NCBI GenBank assembly: GCA_027001815.1
Contig: JALTLT010000390.1
Coordinates: forward strand, 1 to 10,760
Length of the DNA: 10,760 nucleotides
DNA from: Gammaproteobacteria bacterium
Lineage (GTDB): Bacteria > Pseudomonadota > Gammaproteobacteria > JALTLT01
Direction: 5' to 3'
Shown: positions 1 to 7,246 of the stretch, one piece after another
How positions within the stretch are numbered: position 1 is the stretch's first letter
Layout: each line of letters starts with the position of its first letter
Translations under genes and position numbers: made by a program
Notes under the pieces: model-generated
Databases searched by the model: none
The model's input: only the letters and a program-made list of their open reading frames with translations
Told to the model about the DNA's origin: nothing

Positions 1-160
1 CGGTCGGGCAGGGATACGGCCGAATTCCCCCCACTGTCCGCCAGCAGGCGACGCGTTGGTGATGCCCGCGCGCGGCCGCGGAATGCCCGAGAGAGGCAAG
101 GTGCGGCCGTGGAGATGGCACTCGTACGGTTAATTGAAGTTCCTCAGGAGATTTGCAGTC
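1..160. other. Left-edge segment with no assignable gene
   Basis: No complete gene can be supported here. Two forward frames are open from the window edge and could each be the tail of an upstream gene: one ends at a TGA at 60-62 and the other at a TAA at 131-133. Neither short peptide carries a motif I recognise, so I do not call either one. I see no convincing promoter. The next gene starts at 161, so the operon may well begin outside the window. Confidence 0.3.
146..150 (+). promoter_or_regulatory. Ribosome binding site deciding the GTG start at 161
   Basis: AGGAG at 146-150 lies 10 nt before the GTG at 161. It falls inside the longer open frame that could start at the TTG at 134, so it argues for initiation at 161. 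The P-loop strand then begins at residue 2, as expected for this fold. Confidence 0.6.
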
Positions 161-724
161 GTGATCACGATCGTATCCGGTTTGCCCCGTTCCGGCACCT
201 CGATGATGATGAAGATGATCGAGGCGGGAGGCATCGAGCCGTTGGTGGACAATATCCGAAAGGCCGACGAGGACAACCCCAAGGGCTACTACGAGTTCGA
301 GCGAGTCAAGAAGATCGACACCGATGCCTCGTGGCTGGACGAGGCGGAGGGGAGGGTGGTCAAGATGGTCTCCATGCTGCTCAAGAAGCTGCCGGCGGAT
401 CGCAGATACAAGGTGGTCTTCATGAAGCGGATTCTCGATGAGACACTCGCCTCCCAGAAAGTGATGCTGCAGCGGCTTGGCCAGCCGACGGACGACGTCG
501 GTGACGCCGAGATGCGTGCACTGTTCGAGAAGCACCTCGCCGAGATCCAGGAGTGGCTCGCCCGCCAGGAGAATATCGATGTTCTCTATGTCCAGTACAA
601 CGAGATCATGTCCGATCCTGTCGCCGGGGCGGCCGCAGTGAATCGTTTTCTTGGTGGTGGCCTCGATGAGAACGCGATGGCCTCGGTGGTCGACCCCACC
701 CTCTATCGTAACCGCGCCGTCTGA
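161..724 (+). CDS. Small P-loop sulfotransferase-like protein
   Basis: The predicted protein has 187 residues. It opens with a strand and P-loop, GLPRSGTSM (residues 7-15), which matches the 5'-phosphosulfate-binding loop (PSB loop) of PAPS-dependent sulfotransferases. A second conserved-looking segment, FMKRILDETLASQK (87-100), sits where the 3'-phosphate-binding arginine/serine region is expected. A DVLYVQYNEIMSDP segment (140-153) resembles the late strand and helix of the sulfotransferase fold. It is shorter than classical sulfotransferases (about 250-300 aa) but ends naturally near VDPTLYRNR, so it looks like a compact family member rather than a truncation. By family knowledge it would move sulfate from PAPS to a sugar hydroxyl or amine in the cytosol; the substrate is unknown. 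The next gene, a polysaccharide deacetylase, starts only 6 nt after the stop. A related P-loop kinase is a less likely alternative. The start is GTG 161, chosen for its RBS; TTG 134 is the alternative. Confidence 0.75.
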   Translation: MITIVSGLPRSGTSMMMKMIEAGGIEPLVDNIRKADEDNPKGYYEFERVKKIDTDASWLDEAEGRVVKMVSMLLKKLPADRRYKVVFMKRILDETLASQKVMLQRLGQPTDDVGDAEMRALFEKHLAEIQEWLARQENIDVLYVQYNEIMSDPVAGAAAVNRFLGGGLDENAMASVVDPTLYRNRAV

Positions 725-730
725 CCTCCC

Positions 731-1573
731 ATGTCCCGGGTCGCTTCTCTGGCGCGCCGCGCCGCGCTCCGCTGGGCGGCGTGGCGCGGGGGGGCAGGGG
801 GAGAGGCCCCTTCCGTGCAGGGGGCGATCCTCACCTACCACAGCATCTCCCCGGAACCCTCTTCAGTGGCCATCCACCCGGAGCTGTTCCGTAGCCAGAT
901 GGAGCGCCTCGCCCGCTCCTCGTGGAAGGTGCTCACCGTGAGGGAACTGGTGGAGAGGCGGGGTGAGGAAATCCCGAAGATGGCCGTTACCTTCGATGAC
1001 GGCTTTGCCGATTTTCATCGGTACGCCCTGCCGATACTCCAGGAGTTGGGTCTGACGGCTACGGTCTACGTGGTGGCAGGGCGCGTCGGCGGCTGCTCGG
1101 ACTGGGAGAAACGTGCCTCGGTCTCCCACGCTCCGCTGATGGGGTGGTCGGAGCTGGAGGCATGCATGGAGGCGGGGGTGGAGATCGGTGCGCACACCCT
1201 CGATCATCCGCGACTCACCCGGCTCGTGCCCGCCGAGATCGAGCATCAGCTCGGAGAGGGACGCCGTCTTCTCTCCGAGCGTCTCGGGCAGGAGACCGTC
1301 AGTTTCTGCTACCCCTACGGCGATTGGGATCCACAGGTGGCCGAGCTGGTCTCGAGGGCGGGTTATCGCTCTGCCGTAACCTGCGACTATCGTTATCTGC
1401 GGAGAGAGGATGGAGTGTTTCTCCTGCCGCGCCTCGGCATCAACCGCGTGACGGCCACCGATCACGTGGCCCAGAGACTCTACATCGATACCATCCTCGC
1501 CGGGGGTGCGGAGCGCTACCAGACGATGAAGAGGGCTCGGCATTCCCCTGTGTCAGGGAAGGAAAAGGCATGA
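731..1573 (+). CDS. Polysaccharide deacetylase (NodB/CE4 family)
   Basis: This 280-residue protein carries the ordered CE4 motifs. ILTYHSIS (33-40) comes first. Motif 1, TFDDG (87-91), supplies the catalytic base and metal aspartates D89/D90. Motif 2, GAHTLDHP (153-160), supplies the metal histidines H155 and H159. Motif 3 is YPYGDW (194-199). The family removes N- or O-acetyl groups from sugars using a divalent metal. The N-terminal ~30 residues are Arg/Ala/Gly-rich with no hydrophobic core, so I see no signal peptide and infer a cytoplasmic or membrane-peripheral enzyme acting on a precursor. The start is uncertain. ATG 731 has no clear Shine-Dalgarno site and may depend on coupling to the gene 6 nt upstream. 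An in-frame GTG at 815 would remove the odd N-terminus and keep the whole domain. A run of seven Gs (788-794) lies in this disputed region. The stop overlaps the next start by 4 nt. Confidence 0.9.
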   Translation: MSRVASLARRAALRWAAWRGGAGGEAPSVQGAILTYHSISPEPSSVAIHPELFRSQMERLARSSWKVLTVRELVERRGEEIPKMAVTFDDGFADFHRYALPILQELGLTATVYVVAGRVGGCSDWEKRASVSHAPLMGWSELEACMEAGVEIGAHTLDHPRLTRLVPAEIEHQLGEGRRLLSERLGQETVSFCYPYGDWDPQVAELVSRAGYRSAVTCDYRYLRREDGVFLLPRLGINRVTATDHVAQRLYIDTILAGGAERYQTMKRARHSPVSGKEKA

Positions 1574-2496
1574 ATCAGAAAAGCGAATCGGATCGGGTGC
1601 TTGGTCGTCGGTGCCGTCTCTGCGGCTGCACCCGTCCTCTCAGACTCTATCCCCTGGAGGATTTCTCGGTCGTGCGCTGCCCCGAGTGCGGCCTGGTTTT
1701 CCTGGAGATCGATCTGGGTGCAGAGAAGATCAAGGAGATGTACAGCGGCGACTATTACGAGAACCGGGCCGACTACTTTTTCGACAACCCGGTGCTCAAC
1801 AAGGGACGGGACGAGGAGGACACCTCCATCCGCAACTTTCGTCATGGTCTGGAGCTGGTCAAAGTGCACCATCCGGATGCAGGTAACCGCCTCCTGGACG
1901 TGGGCTGTGCGGTGGGTGTCTTCATGACCCTCGCTCGTGACGAGGGCTGGGAGGTCTCCGGGGTGGATATCTCCGATTTCGCCGCCGGCTATTGTCGCGA
2001 GAAGCTCGGACTCGATGCCCATGCTGCGGGCAATCTCGCCGAGGCCGGTTTCGAGCCGGAGAGCTTCGATGTGATCACCCTCTGGGACGTCCTGGAGCAT
2101 TTCGAGGATCCGCTGTCGCAGTTGCGCGAGGTGAACCGTCTTCTCAAACCGGGCGGCGTGATGCTGGTGGATACCCCCAATCAGGGGAGCCTGATCCGCT
2201 CCGTCGCCCATTTCCTCTATCGTATCAGCGGTGGCCTGGTGGATCTGCCGGTGCGCAAGCTCTACCACCAGTTCCACCTCTACTACTTCGATACGGCCAC
2301 CCTCGGGCGGTTGCTGGAAGAGGCCGGTTTCCAACTGGTCCACCTGGAGGGCCGACCGATCCCCGACGAGAAGGGGCGTGCCGGTTTCCTCGGCCGCCTT
2401 GCGGTGAAGGCGATCTCGATCCCCGAACGGCTGTTGCATCGCGAGTTCGAACTTCTGGCGGTGGCGCGCAAGCCCGTCGCCCAGACGAAACCCTGA
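1570..2496 (+). CDS. Class I SAM methyltransferase with N-terminal zinc ribbon
   Basis: This 308-residue protein has two parts. The N-terminus has two cysteine pairs, C15/C18 and C37/C40, forming a probable structural zinc ribbon. The Rossmann methyltransferase domain follows: motif I LDVGCAVGVF (109-118) for SAM binding, the acidic end of strand 2 in VSGVDIS (D133), LWDVLEHFEDP (171-181) as motif IV/post-IV, and LLKPGGVMLVDTPN (191-204). HLYYF (236-240) matches the H..hF segment seen in many sugar and small-molecule methyltransferases of this group. Zinc-ribbon methyltransferases of this type often act on nucleotide-linked or glycan sugars; the exact substrate is not predictable. The ATG at 1570 overlaps the deacetylase stop as ATGA and is preceded by AAGGA at 1559-1563. 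A longer in-frame reading back to 1144 lies inside the deacetylase gene and is not credible. A long open frame also runs antisense here but carries no motif. Confidence 0.9.
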   Translation: MNQKSESDRVLGRRCRLCGCTRPLRLYPLEDFSVVRCPECGLVFLEIDLGAEKIKEMYSGDYYENRADYFFDNPVLNKGRDEEDTSIRNFRHGLELVKVHHPDAGNRLLDVGCAVGVFMTLARDEGWEVSGVDISDFAAGYCREKLGLDAHAAGNLAEAGFEPESFDVITLWDVLEHFEDPLSQLREVNRLLKPGGVMLVDTPNQGSLIRSVAHFLYRISGGLVDLPVRKLYHQFHLYYFDTATLGRLLEEAGFQLVHLEGRPIPDEKGRAGFLGRLAVKAISIPERLLHREFELLAVARKPVAQTKP

Positions 2497-2515
2497 ACAA
2501 GAACCGGGAACGACC

Positions 2516-3310
2516 ATGGACCTTTCGATCGGAATACTCACCTGGAATTCACGCGGCATGCTCAAGGATCTGCTCGACTCCCTGGTAGAGGGAGCTGCTG
2601 GTACCGAGCATGAGATCATCGTTGTGGACAACGACTCCAGCGACGGTGCTGCGGAGATGGTGGAGAAGGAATATCCCCATGTAAAGCTGGTTCGCAATGC
2701 CGAAAACCGTGGTGTCGCCCCCGCCCGAAACCAGATCGGAGAACTGGCCCGCGGGCGTTACGTGGTCTTCCTCGACGTCGATACGCTGGTCAAGCCAGGT
2801 GCCATGAAGACACTGATGGAAGAGATGGATCGACATCCCGAAGTGGCCATTGGCGGCCCGCGCCTGGAGTACCGGGATGGCAGCCTGCAGCTCTCCTGCC
2901 GGCCCTTCCCGGGGATCATGAATATCGTTGTCGAAGGTACTTTCCTGCGTGACTACTTCCCCAACAGCCGCCTGGTCACCGACTACACCATGGAGAAATG
3001 GGACCATGCCGAGATCCGGGAGGTGGACTGGATGTACGGCGCCTGTTTCATCGTCCGCAAGGAGGCCTGGGATCGTCTCAAGGGGTTCGACGAGGGGTTC
3101 TTCTACCTCTACGAGGATGTGGATCTCTGTCTGCGCGCCAAGCGCGAGGGGATGAAGGTGCTCTACATCCCCACCGCCACCGTAACCCATTTCCTGGAAC
3201 GGGAGCGACGTTCCGTGTTCCACAGCAAGATCAGCAACCATATCCGGAGCATCCTCCGATACCTCTACAAGAAATGGACCTACCGGCCTGGTACCGCGCC
3301 GGCAGTGTGA
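2516..3310 (+). CDS. Family 2 (GT-A) glycosyltransferase
   Basis: This 264-residue protein has a complete GT2 core. IGILTWNSRGMLKDLLDSL (5-23) is the nucleotide-binding start. EIIVVDNDSSDG (33-44) follows, then NRGVAPARNQ (64-73). VVFLDVDT (83-90) holds the DxD-type metal/UDP site as D87-V-D89. YGACFIVRKEAW (174-185) precedes the acceptor and catalytic segment FDEGFFYLYEDVDLCLRAK (191-209), with the likely base in ED at 200-201. The order and spacing resemble rhamnosyltransferase-like (WbbL/RfbN-like) GT2 enzymes that transfer one sugar from a nucleotide donor onto a lipid-linked glycan at the inner membrane face. The donor is not predictable. The protein has no transmembrane tail, so it is not a processive synthase. 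It starts 19 nt after the methyltransferase stop with only a weak purine-rich leader, so the ATG was chosen because the conserved first strand begins at residue 3. Confidence 0.9.
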   Translation: MDLSIGILTWNSRGMLKDLLDSLVEGAAGTEHEIIVVDNDSSDGAAEMVEKEYPHVKLVRNAENRGVAPARNQIGELARGRYVVFLDVDTLVKPGAMKTLMEEMDRHPEVAIGGPRLEYRDGSLQLSCRPFPGIMNIVVEGTFLRDYFPNSRLVTDYTMEKWDHAEIREVDWMYGACFIVRKEAWDRLKGFDEGFFYLYEDVDLCLRAKREGMKVLYIPTATVTHFLERERRSVFHSKISNHIRSILRYLYKKWTYRPGTAPAV

Positions 3311-3330
3311 CAGGCGGAAGGAGCGGGAAG

Positions 3331-5013
3331 ATGGCAGAAAAAGGCAAGGTAGTGGTGATTGGTCTGGATGGCGCCTCCTTCAATGTGATTGATCCCATGA
3401 TCCAGTCGGGGGAGCTGCCCAACCTGGCAAGACTGATGGAGGAGGGCGCCAGGGGGGAGCTGCGTTCCACTTTTCCGCCCATTACACACGCCGCCTGGTC
3501 CAGCTTCTCCACCGGCAAGAATCCCGGGCGTCACGGTGTGATGGACTTCATCGAACCGCCTTACTGGAACGACGAACGGCAATCCTTCCAGTTTACGAAT
3601 TTCAGTTCCATCAAGACCCCTACCTTCTGGCAGACCCTGCGCGGCAGCGGGGTCAGGGTGGGCATCGTCAACCTCCCGATGACATTTCCACCCCAGGAGC
3701 TGGATGGCTTCCTCGTCGGAGGGATCGACACGCCAAGCGAGAACTCCCGTTTCACCTGGCCTGACGATCTGATCGAGAAGCTGCGTGAAGCAGGCATCCA
3801 CTATCGTCCCGACTACGTGGAGATTCTCAAGTACGAAGGGGGCGAGGCGCGCATGCGTGCCAAGCAGGAGGTGATCGACGACTACTTCCACATCGAGGAG
3901 GAGCGGCGAAAGACGATCCTCCATCTAATGGAGAATGAGCCCTGGGATCTGTTGGTGGTTGTGATCGGCATTACCGACCGTATCGCCCATCACTTCTGGG
4001 AAGACCACGAAGCGGGACTGCGTGGCGAGCACAACCGGTTCGAAGAGGTGGTGAGGGACAGTTACAGGCTCGCCGATCGCGTCGTCGGTGACATGCTGGA
4101 GAGGCTCGACGACGAGATCCCGGTGATGGTCATGTCGGACCATGGGTTCGGTACCTTCGATGGGCTCTTCTTCGTCAATAACTGGTTGCGGAAGGAGGGC
4201 TTCCTCGCGCTCCGCCCAACCCGGATCTCCAATCTGAAGGAGACCTGGCGCTGGTTACGGGTGAAGAAGTCGCTGCGCCAGATGCTCCGCTTTCTGCGAC
4301 TCGGCCCGCTCGCCCGCCTGCTGCCCACCGCGTTGGCCGATCGGCAATGGAATCTCACGATTCCGTTCCCGGTGGTTTCACCCGCGCGGGTCGACTGGAC
4401 GAGGACACGCGCCTACAGCGGGGCGTTCGGCATCTACGTCAATCTGGAGGGGCGGACCGAGAGGGGCAGCGTGCCGCAGGAAGAGTACGAACAGGTGCGG
4501 GAGGCGGTGATGGAGCGGCTGCGTGCCCTGCGTGACCCCGATAGCGGTGAGCCGCTGGTGGAGAGGGTGTGGAAAAAGGAAGAGGTGCTCGACGGCGAAT
4601 TTCTCGATCAGGCGCCTGACATCTATTTCGAGACTCGTCAAGGGCGTATTCTCCCTACCAGTACCTGGCTGTTCCGGCGCAGCTTGAAACGCAAGGTGCT
4701 CGGTAACCACAAGATGGAAGGAATCTTCCTGCTCCGTGCTCCCCAGGTCAAGAAGGGTGCGCGGGTCGTCGGGGCGAAGATTGAGGATTGCATGAGTAAC
4801 GTCTTCTATCTGATGGGGAGAGAGATTCCGGAAGACTACGACGGCCGGGTACTGGAGGAGATCTACGACTCCGCGTTCCTCGAGGCCCATCCGCCTCGCA
4901 AGGGACCACCCACCGGTGGTGTCGGCGAAGAGGGTGGAGAGAAGAAAGAGTACTCGAGCGAGGACGAAGAGCTGATCCGCTCGCGTCTTCGCAGTCTCGG
5001 TTATATCGACTGA
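3331..5013 (+). CDS. Cytoplasmic alkaline-phosphatase-superfamily phosphohydrolase (type I phosphodiesterase/NPP-like)
   Basis: This 560-residue protein has a full set of AlkP/NPP-type metal-site residues. D13 lies in VIGLDGAS, the nucleophile is probably T52 in PPITHAAW, and the others are D216 and H220 in TDRIAHHFW, D270/H271 in MSDHGFG, and H460 in LGNHKMEGIF. TGKNPGRHGVMDF (61-73) is typical of the predicted phosphohydrolase/phosphomutase group of this superfamily (COG3379-like). There is no signal peptide: the first strand starts at residue 6, so the enzyme is probably cytosolic, unlike most periplasmic alkaline phosphatases. The C-terminus is acidic and ends in a helix, DEELIRSRLRSLGYID (545-560). 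The family can hydrolyse or transfer phosphomono- or diesters; the actual substrate is unknown. Candidates are a sugar phosphate, a nucleotide sugar, or a phospho-substituent on the glycan. AAGGAG at 3318-3323 supports ATG 3331. It lies 20 nt after the GT2 gene and 9 nt before a GT4 gene. Confidence 0.85.
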   Translation: MAEKGKVVVIGLDGASFNVIDPMIQSGELPNLARLMEEGARGELRSTFPPITHAAWSSFSTGKNPGRHGVMDFIEPPYWNDERQSFQFTNFSSIKTPTFWQTLRGSGVRVGIVNLPMTFPPQELDGFLVGGIDTPSENSRFTWPDDLIEKLREAGIHYRPDYVEILKYEGGEARMRAKQEVIDDYFHIEEERRKTILHLMENEPWDLLVVVIGITDRIAHHFWEDHEAGLRGEHNRFEEVVRDSYRLADRVVGDMLERLDDEIPVMVMSDHGFGTFDGLFFVNNWLRKEGFLALRPTRISNLKETWRWLRVKKSLRQMLRFLRLGPLARLLPTALADRQWNLTIPFPVVSPARVDWTRTRAYSGAFGIYVNLEGRTERGSVPQEEYEQVREAVMERLRALRDPDSGEPLVERVWKKEEVLDGEFLDQAPDIYFETRQGRILPTSTWLFRRSLKRKVLGNHKMEGIFLLRAPQVKKGARVVGAKIEDCMSNVFYLMGREIPEDYDGRVLEEIYDSAFLEAHPPRKGPPTGGVGEEGGEKKEYSSEDEELIRSRLRSLGYID

Positions 5014-5022
5014 CTCTCCGTC

Positions 5023-6168
5023 ATGGCTGACTCTGCCCTCAGGGTTCTACATCTTTTCAGCGGCCGGGAGGGGGGTGGAATCAGTCAGGCGATGATTCCT
5101 CTACTGCAACGGCTGCCGGAACGGGGCGTCGAGACACCGGTAGCACTTCTTCAGGCCGGTCCTCTGCATGAGCGGCTGGTTTCGGCGGGCATCGTACCCC
5201 ACGTCATCGGTCGTCGTTTTCCGGGCGATCTGCGAACTGTCAGACGCATCGTACGGCTGGCGAATCGACTCGGTTGTGATTGGATCCATACTCATGGCAT
5301 CAGCAGCAATTTCTACGGCCGTCTCGCCGTTCTGTTGCCGGGCTGTCCTCCAGTGATCACGACTGTTCATGCATTTACCATCGACGAATTGCGGGGTGCT
5401 GTGGGATGGAAGGCCGGGTTCATGCACAGGATCGACTTTTCCATGCATCGTCTCGCTCGGCTGCTCATCACACCGTCCGGAGCGCTTCGGAACGCGCTGA
5501 TAGCTCGTGGTATCCCGCCTGACAAGGTTGTCACCATACCGCATGGAATCGATCCTGCCGCTTGCGAGGTTTCAGGGGAGGAAGTTCAGGCATTGAGGAG
5601 AGATCTGCAGCTCGAACCGGACCAGCCCCTGGTTGGCATCGTCGGCCGCCTGACGGCGGTGAAGAATCATGAGCTCTTTTTCCAGGTTGCAGAACGTCTT
5701 GCCCGGGAATGGCCGAAAGCACGGTTTCTGGTGATCGGCAGTGGTTCCCTCGAGGGGGCCCTGAAGGAGAGGGTACGGGAACTGGGGATCGGGGAACGTG
5801 TGATATTCACCGGCTGGGTTTCACCTGTGATGCCGTGGATTCGCCTTCTGGACGTGATGGTCATGACCTCCCACAGCGAAGGTTTCGGCCTTGCAGTGAT
5901 CGAGGCCATGGCCTGTGGTGTACCTGTTGTCTCCGTACGGGTTGCCGAGATTCCAACGATTCTCGGTGATGAATCCCTTGTCGTGGATTCAGGAGACCGG
6001 GAAGAGCTGGCGGAGCGTATCGGCGGATTGCTCGCCGACGTCGGTCGGCGACGCGAAGTGGGCGAACGGCTGAAACGTCGCGTCGAGGAGAATTACCGGT
6101 TTGAAGCGGTTCTCTCCGGCCACTTGGCAGTCTATGGTCGAAGGGGATGTGGCGAGGAGGCGGAATGA
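5023..6168 (+). CDS. GT4-family (GT-B fold) glycosyltransferase
   Basis: This 381-residue protein shows both GT-B halves. The N-terminal acceptor domain begins RVLHLFSGREGGGISQAM (7-24), with the Gly-rich loop typical of GT4, and includes IHTHG (88-92), TTVHAF (113-118), and VTIPHGID (170-177) near the hinge. The C-terminal donor domain has VGIVGRLTAVKNHELF (204-219) and ARFLVIGSGSLE (233-244). It also has the EX7E motif in SEGFGLAVIEAMACGVPVVS (285-304), with E286 and E294 flanking the donor nucleotide. GT4 enzymes are retaining transferases using nucleotide sugars; the donor cannot be read from sequence. There is no membrane span, so peripheral action at the inner membrane is likely. It starts 9 nt after the AlkP gene without a clear RBS, so coupling is probable, and its TGA overlaps the next ATG. 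Confidence 0.92.
   Translation: MADSALRVLHLFSGREGGGISQAMIPLLQRLPERGVETPVALLQAGPLHERLVSAGIVPHVIGRRFPGDLRTVRRIVRLANRLGCDWIHTHGISSNFYGRLAVLLPGCPPVITTVHAFTIDELRGAVGWKAGFMHRIDFSMHRLARLLITPSGALRNALIARGIPPDKVVTIPHGIDPAACEVSGEEVQALRRDLQLEPDQPLVGIVGRLTAVKNHELFFQVAERLAREWPKARFLVIGSGSLEGALKERVRELGIGERVIFTGWVSPVMPWIRLLDVMVMTSHSEGFGLAVIEAMACGVPVVSVRVAEIPTILGDESLVVDSGDREELAERIGGLLADVGRRREVGERLKRRVEENYRFEAVLSGHLAVYGRRGCGEEAE
6155..6160 (+). promoter_or_regulatory. Strong ribosome binding site inside the GT4 gene end
   Basis: AGGAGG lies 4 nt before the ATG at 6165. It settles the start of the GNAT gene at 6165 rather than the in-frame ATG at 6147, which precedes the site. The ATGA overlap with the upstream stop suggests translational coupling. 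Confidence 0.75.
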
Positions 6169-7241
6169 AGAAGAAAGCCGAGATCCGCGCTTGCCGAAAG
6201 GAAGACATGAATGGACTTCTCGAGGCAGCCAACAAGGTGTTCGGTGATGTCCTGACCCCGGACTACTGGCGATGGAAATATCATGACAATCCGGTTTCCG
6301 GTTACGAGATTTCGGCATTGGCGGAGTCCGAAGGAGAAATCGTGGCATTCATAGGTGCTCATCTCCGACGCTTCGATGTGCAGGGGCAGCCGATGATCGG
6401 TACCCGTGAAGACGATCTGTTTGTTGCCGAAGAGTGGCGTAAGTCCCGATTGTATCTGCAGGTTTTCAAGAAACGCCTCGAGTTGCAGAAGGCCAGGGGG
6501 ATCGAGTTCAGCTTCGGATGTGCCAATCCCATCATTTCCAAGGTGGCTCTCAAGCTGTTCAACATCCGACGGGTTACCTCCATTACGCGTGTCGTCCTGC
6601 CGGTGGGGCTGAGTCCCTATCTCGCTCGTTTCCTGCCCTCACCAGTGGCGCGGTTGCTGGCCTGGCCGATGGACCGGTTTCTGGTCTGGCGAGCGACGAA
6701 GGGGAGTCGTCTGCCTTCAGGGATGAAGTTGGAGAAGCTGGATCGTTTCGATGAACGGTTCGACCGATTGTGGGAACGGTTGCGGGGCGACTATCCGATC
6801 ATTGGTGTCCGTGATGCGGATTATCTCAATTGGCGTTTCGTGGCCAATCCCGCCATCCGTTACGAGCGATTGGCGGTCGTAGACGACAAGGGAGAGATAC
6901 GTGGTTATCTAGTGGCGGGATTCAGGAGGGAGAAGATCGGCATGGGCCAGATCGCCGACCTGGTGGTGCCACGGAACGAGGATCCCCGTGTCGCTCGAAG
7001 CCTCATAGCCGAATCGGTACGCCTCTTCTCACGTTGCGGTATGCGCGGTATCGCTTGCTGGATGCTTCCGCATACTCATCTCTTTCAGATTCTGAGCGCC
7101 ATGGGGTTTACTCCCAGGGGCGAGGGACGGATCGATCTTGCCTTCCGTAACACCGATCTCGAAAATGAAGCGATTCCCCTCGACTTTGCGCTAGACTCGG
7201 AGAACTGGTTCTTTACATTCTGTGACTCCGATACGGCCTGA
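6165..7241 (+). CDS. Double-GNAT-domain acyltransferase
   Basis: This 358-residue protein resembles the GNAT-family acyltransferases found in polysaccharide clusters. The first half opens with IRACRKEDMNGLLEAANKVFG (7-27), and DDLFVAEEWRKSRLY (83-97) sits in the strand-4/acyl-CoA loop position. The second half repeats the pattern with IADLVVPRNEDPRVARSLI (263-281). Two matching segments support internal duplication: YWRWKYHDNPVSGYE (34-48) and YLNWRFVANPAIRYE (220-234), each followed by a GEI turn about 10 residues on. The C-terminus ends NWFFTFCDSDTA, a tail I have seen in this type of protein. By family, it would transfer an acyl group from acyl-CoA to an amine, here perhaps an amino sugar. 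A FemAB-like aminoacyl transferase is a weaker alternative. The pairing with a deacetylase upstream suggests regulated acyl decoration of a glycan; this is inference. Confidence 0.75.
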   Translation: MKKKAEIRACRKEDMNGLLEAANKVFGDVLTPDYWRWKYHDNPVSGYEISALAESEGEIVAFIGAHLRRFDVQGQPMIGTREDDLFVAEEWRKSRLYLQVFKKRLELQKARGIEFSFGCANPIISKVALKLFNIRRVTSITRVVLPVGLSPYLARFLPSPVARLLAWPMDRFLVWRATKGSRLPSGMKLEKLDRFDERFDRLWERLRGDYPIIGVRDADYLNWRFVANPAIRYERLAVVDDKGEIRGYLVAGFRREKIGMGQIADLVVPRNEDPRVARSLIAESVRLFSRCGMRGIACWMLPHTHLFQILSAMGFTPRGEGRIDLAFRNTDLENEAIPLDFALDSENWFFTFCDSDTA

Positions 7242-7246
7242 ATTCC

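Noticed and set aside
1911..1920. GGTGGGTGTC match to the REP-like core inside the methyltransferase gene
   Set aside because: It encodes the conserved SAM-binding motif I region, lacks a partner arm and the final C of the core, and is best explained as coincidence.
1516..2697. A 393-codon open frame on the minus strand, longer than the methyltransferase gene it opposes
   Set aside because: It is antisense to the methyltransferase and to parts of two neighbouring genes with clear motifs. It shows no domain motif of its own, and long antisense frames are common in GC-rich coding DNA.
2998..3330. N-terminal extension of the AlkP-like protein by 111 codons
   Set aside because: It lies inside the GT2 gene in another frame. 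The conserved fold starts just after ATG 3331, which has its own RBS.
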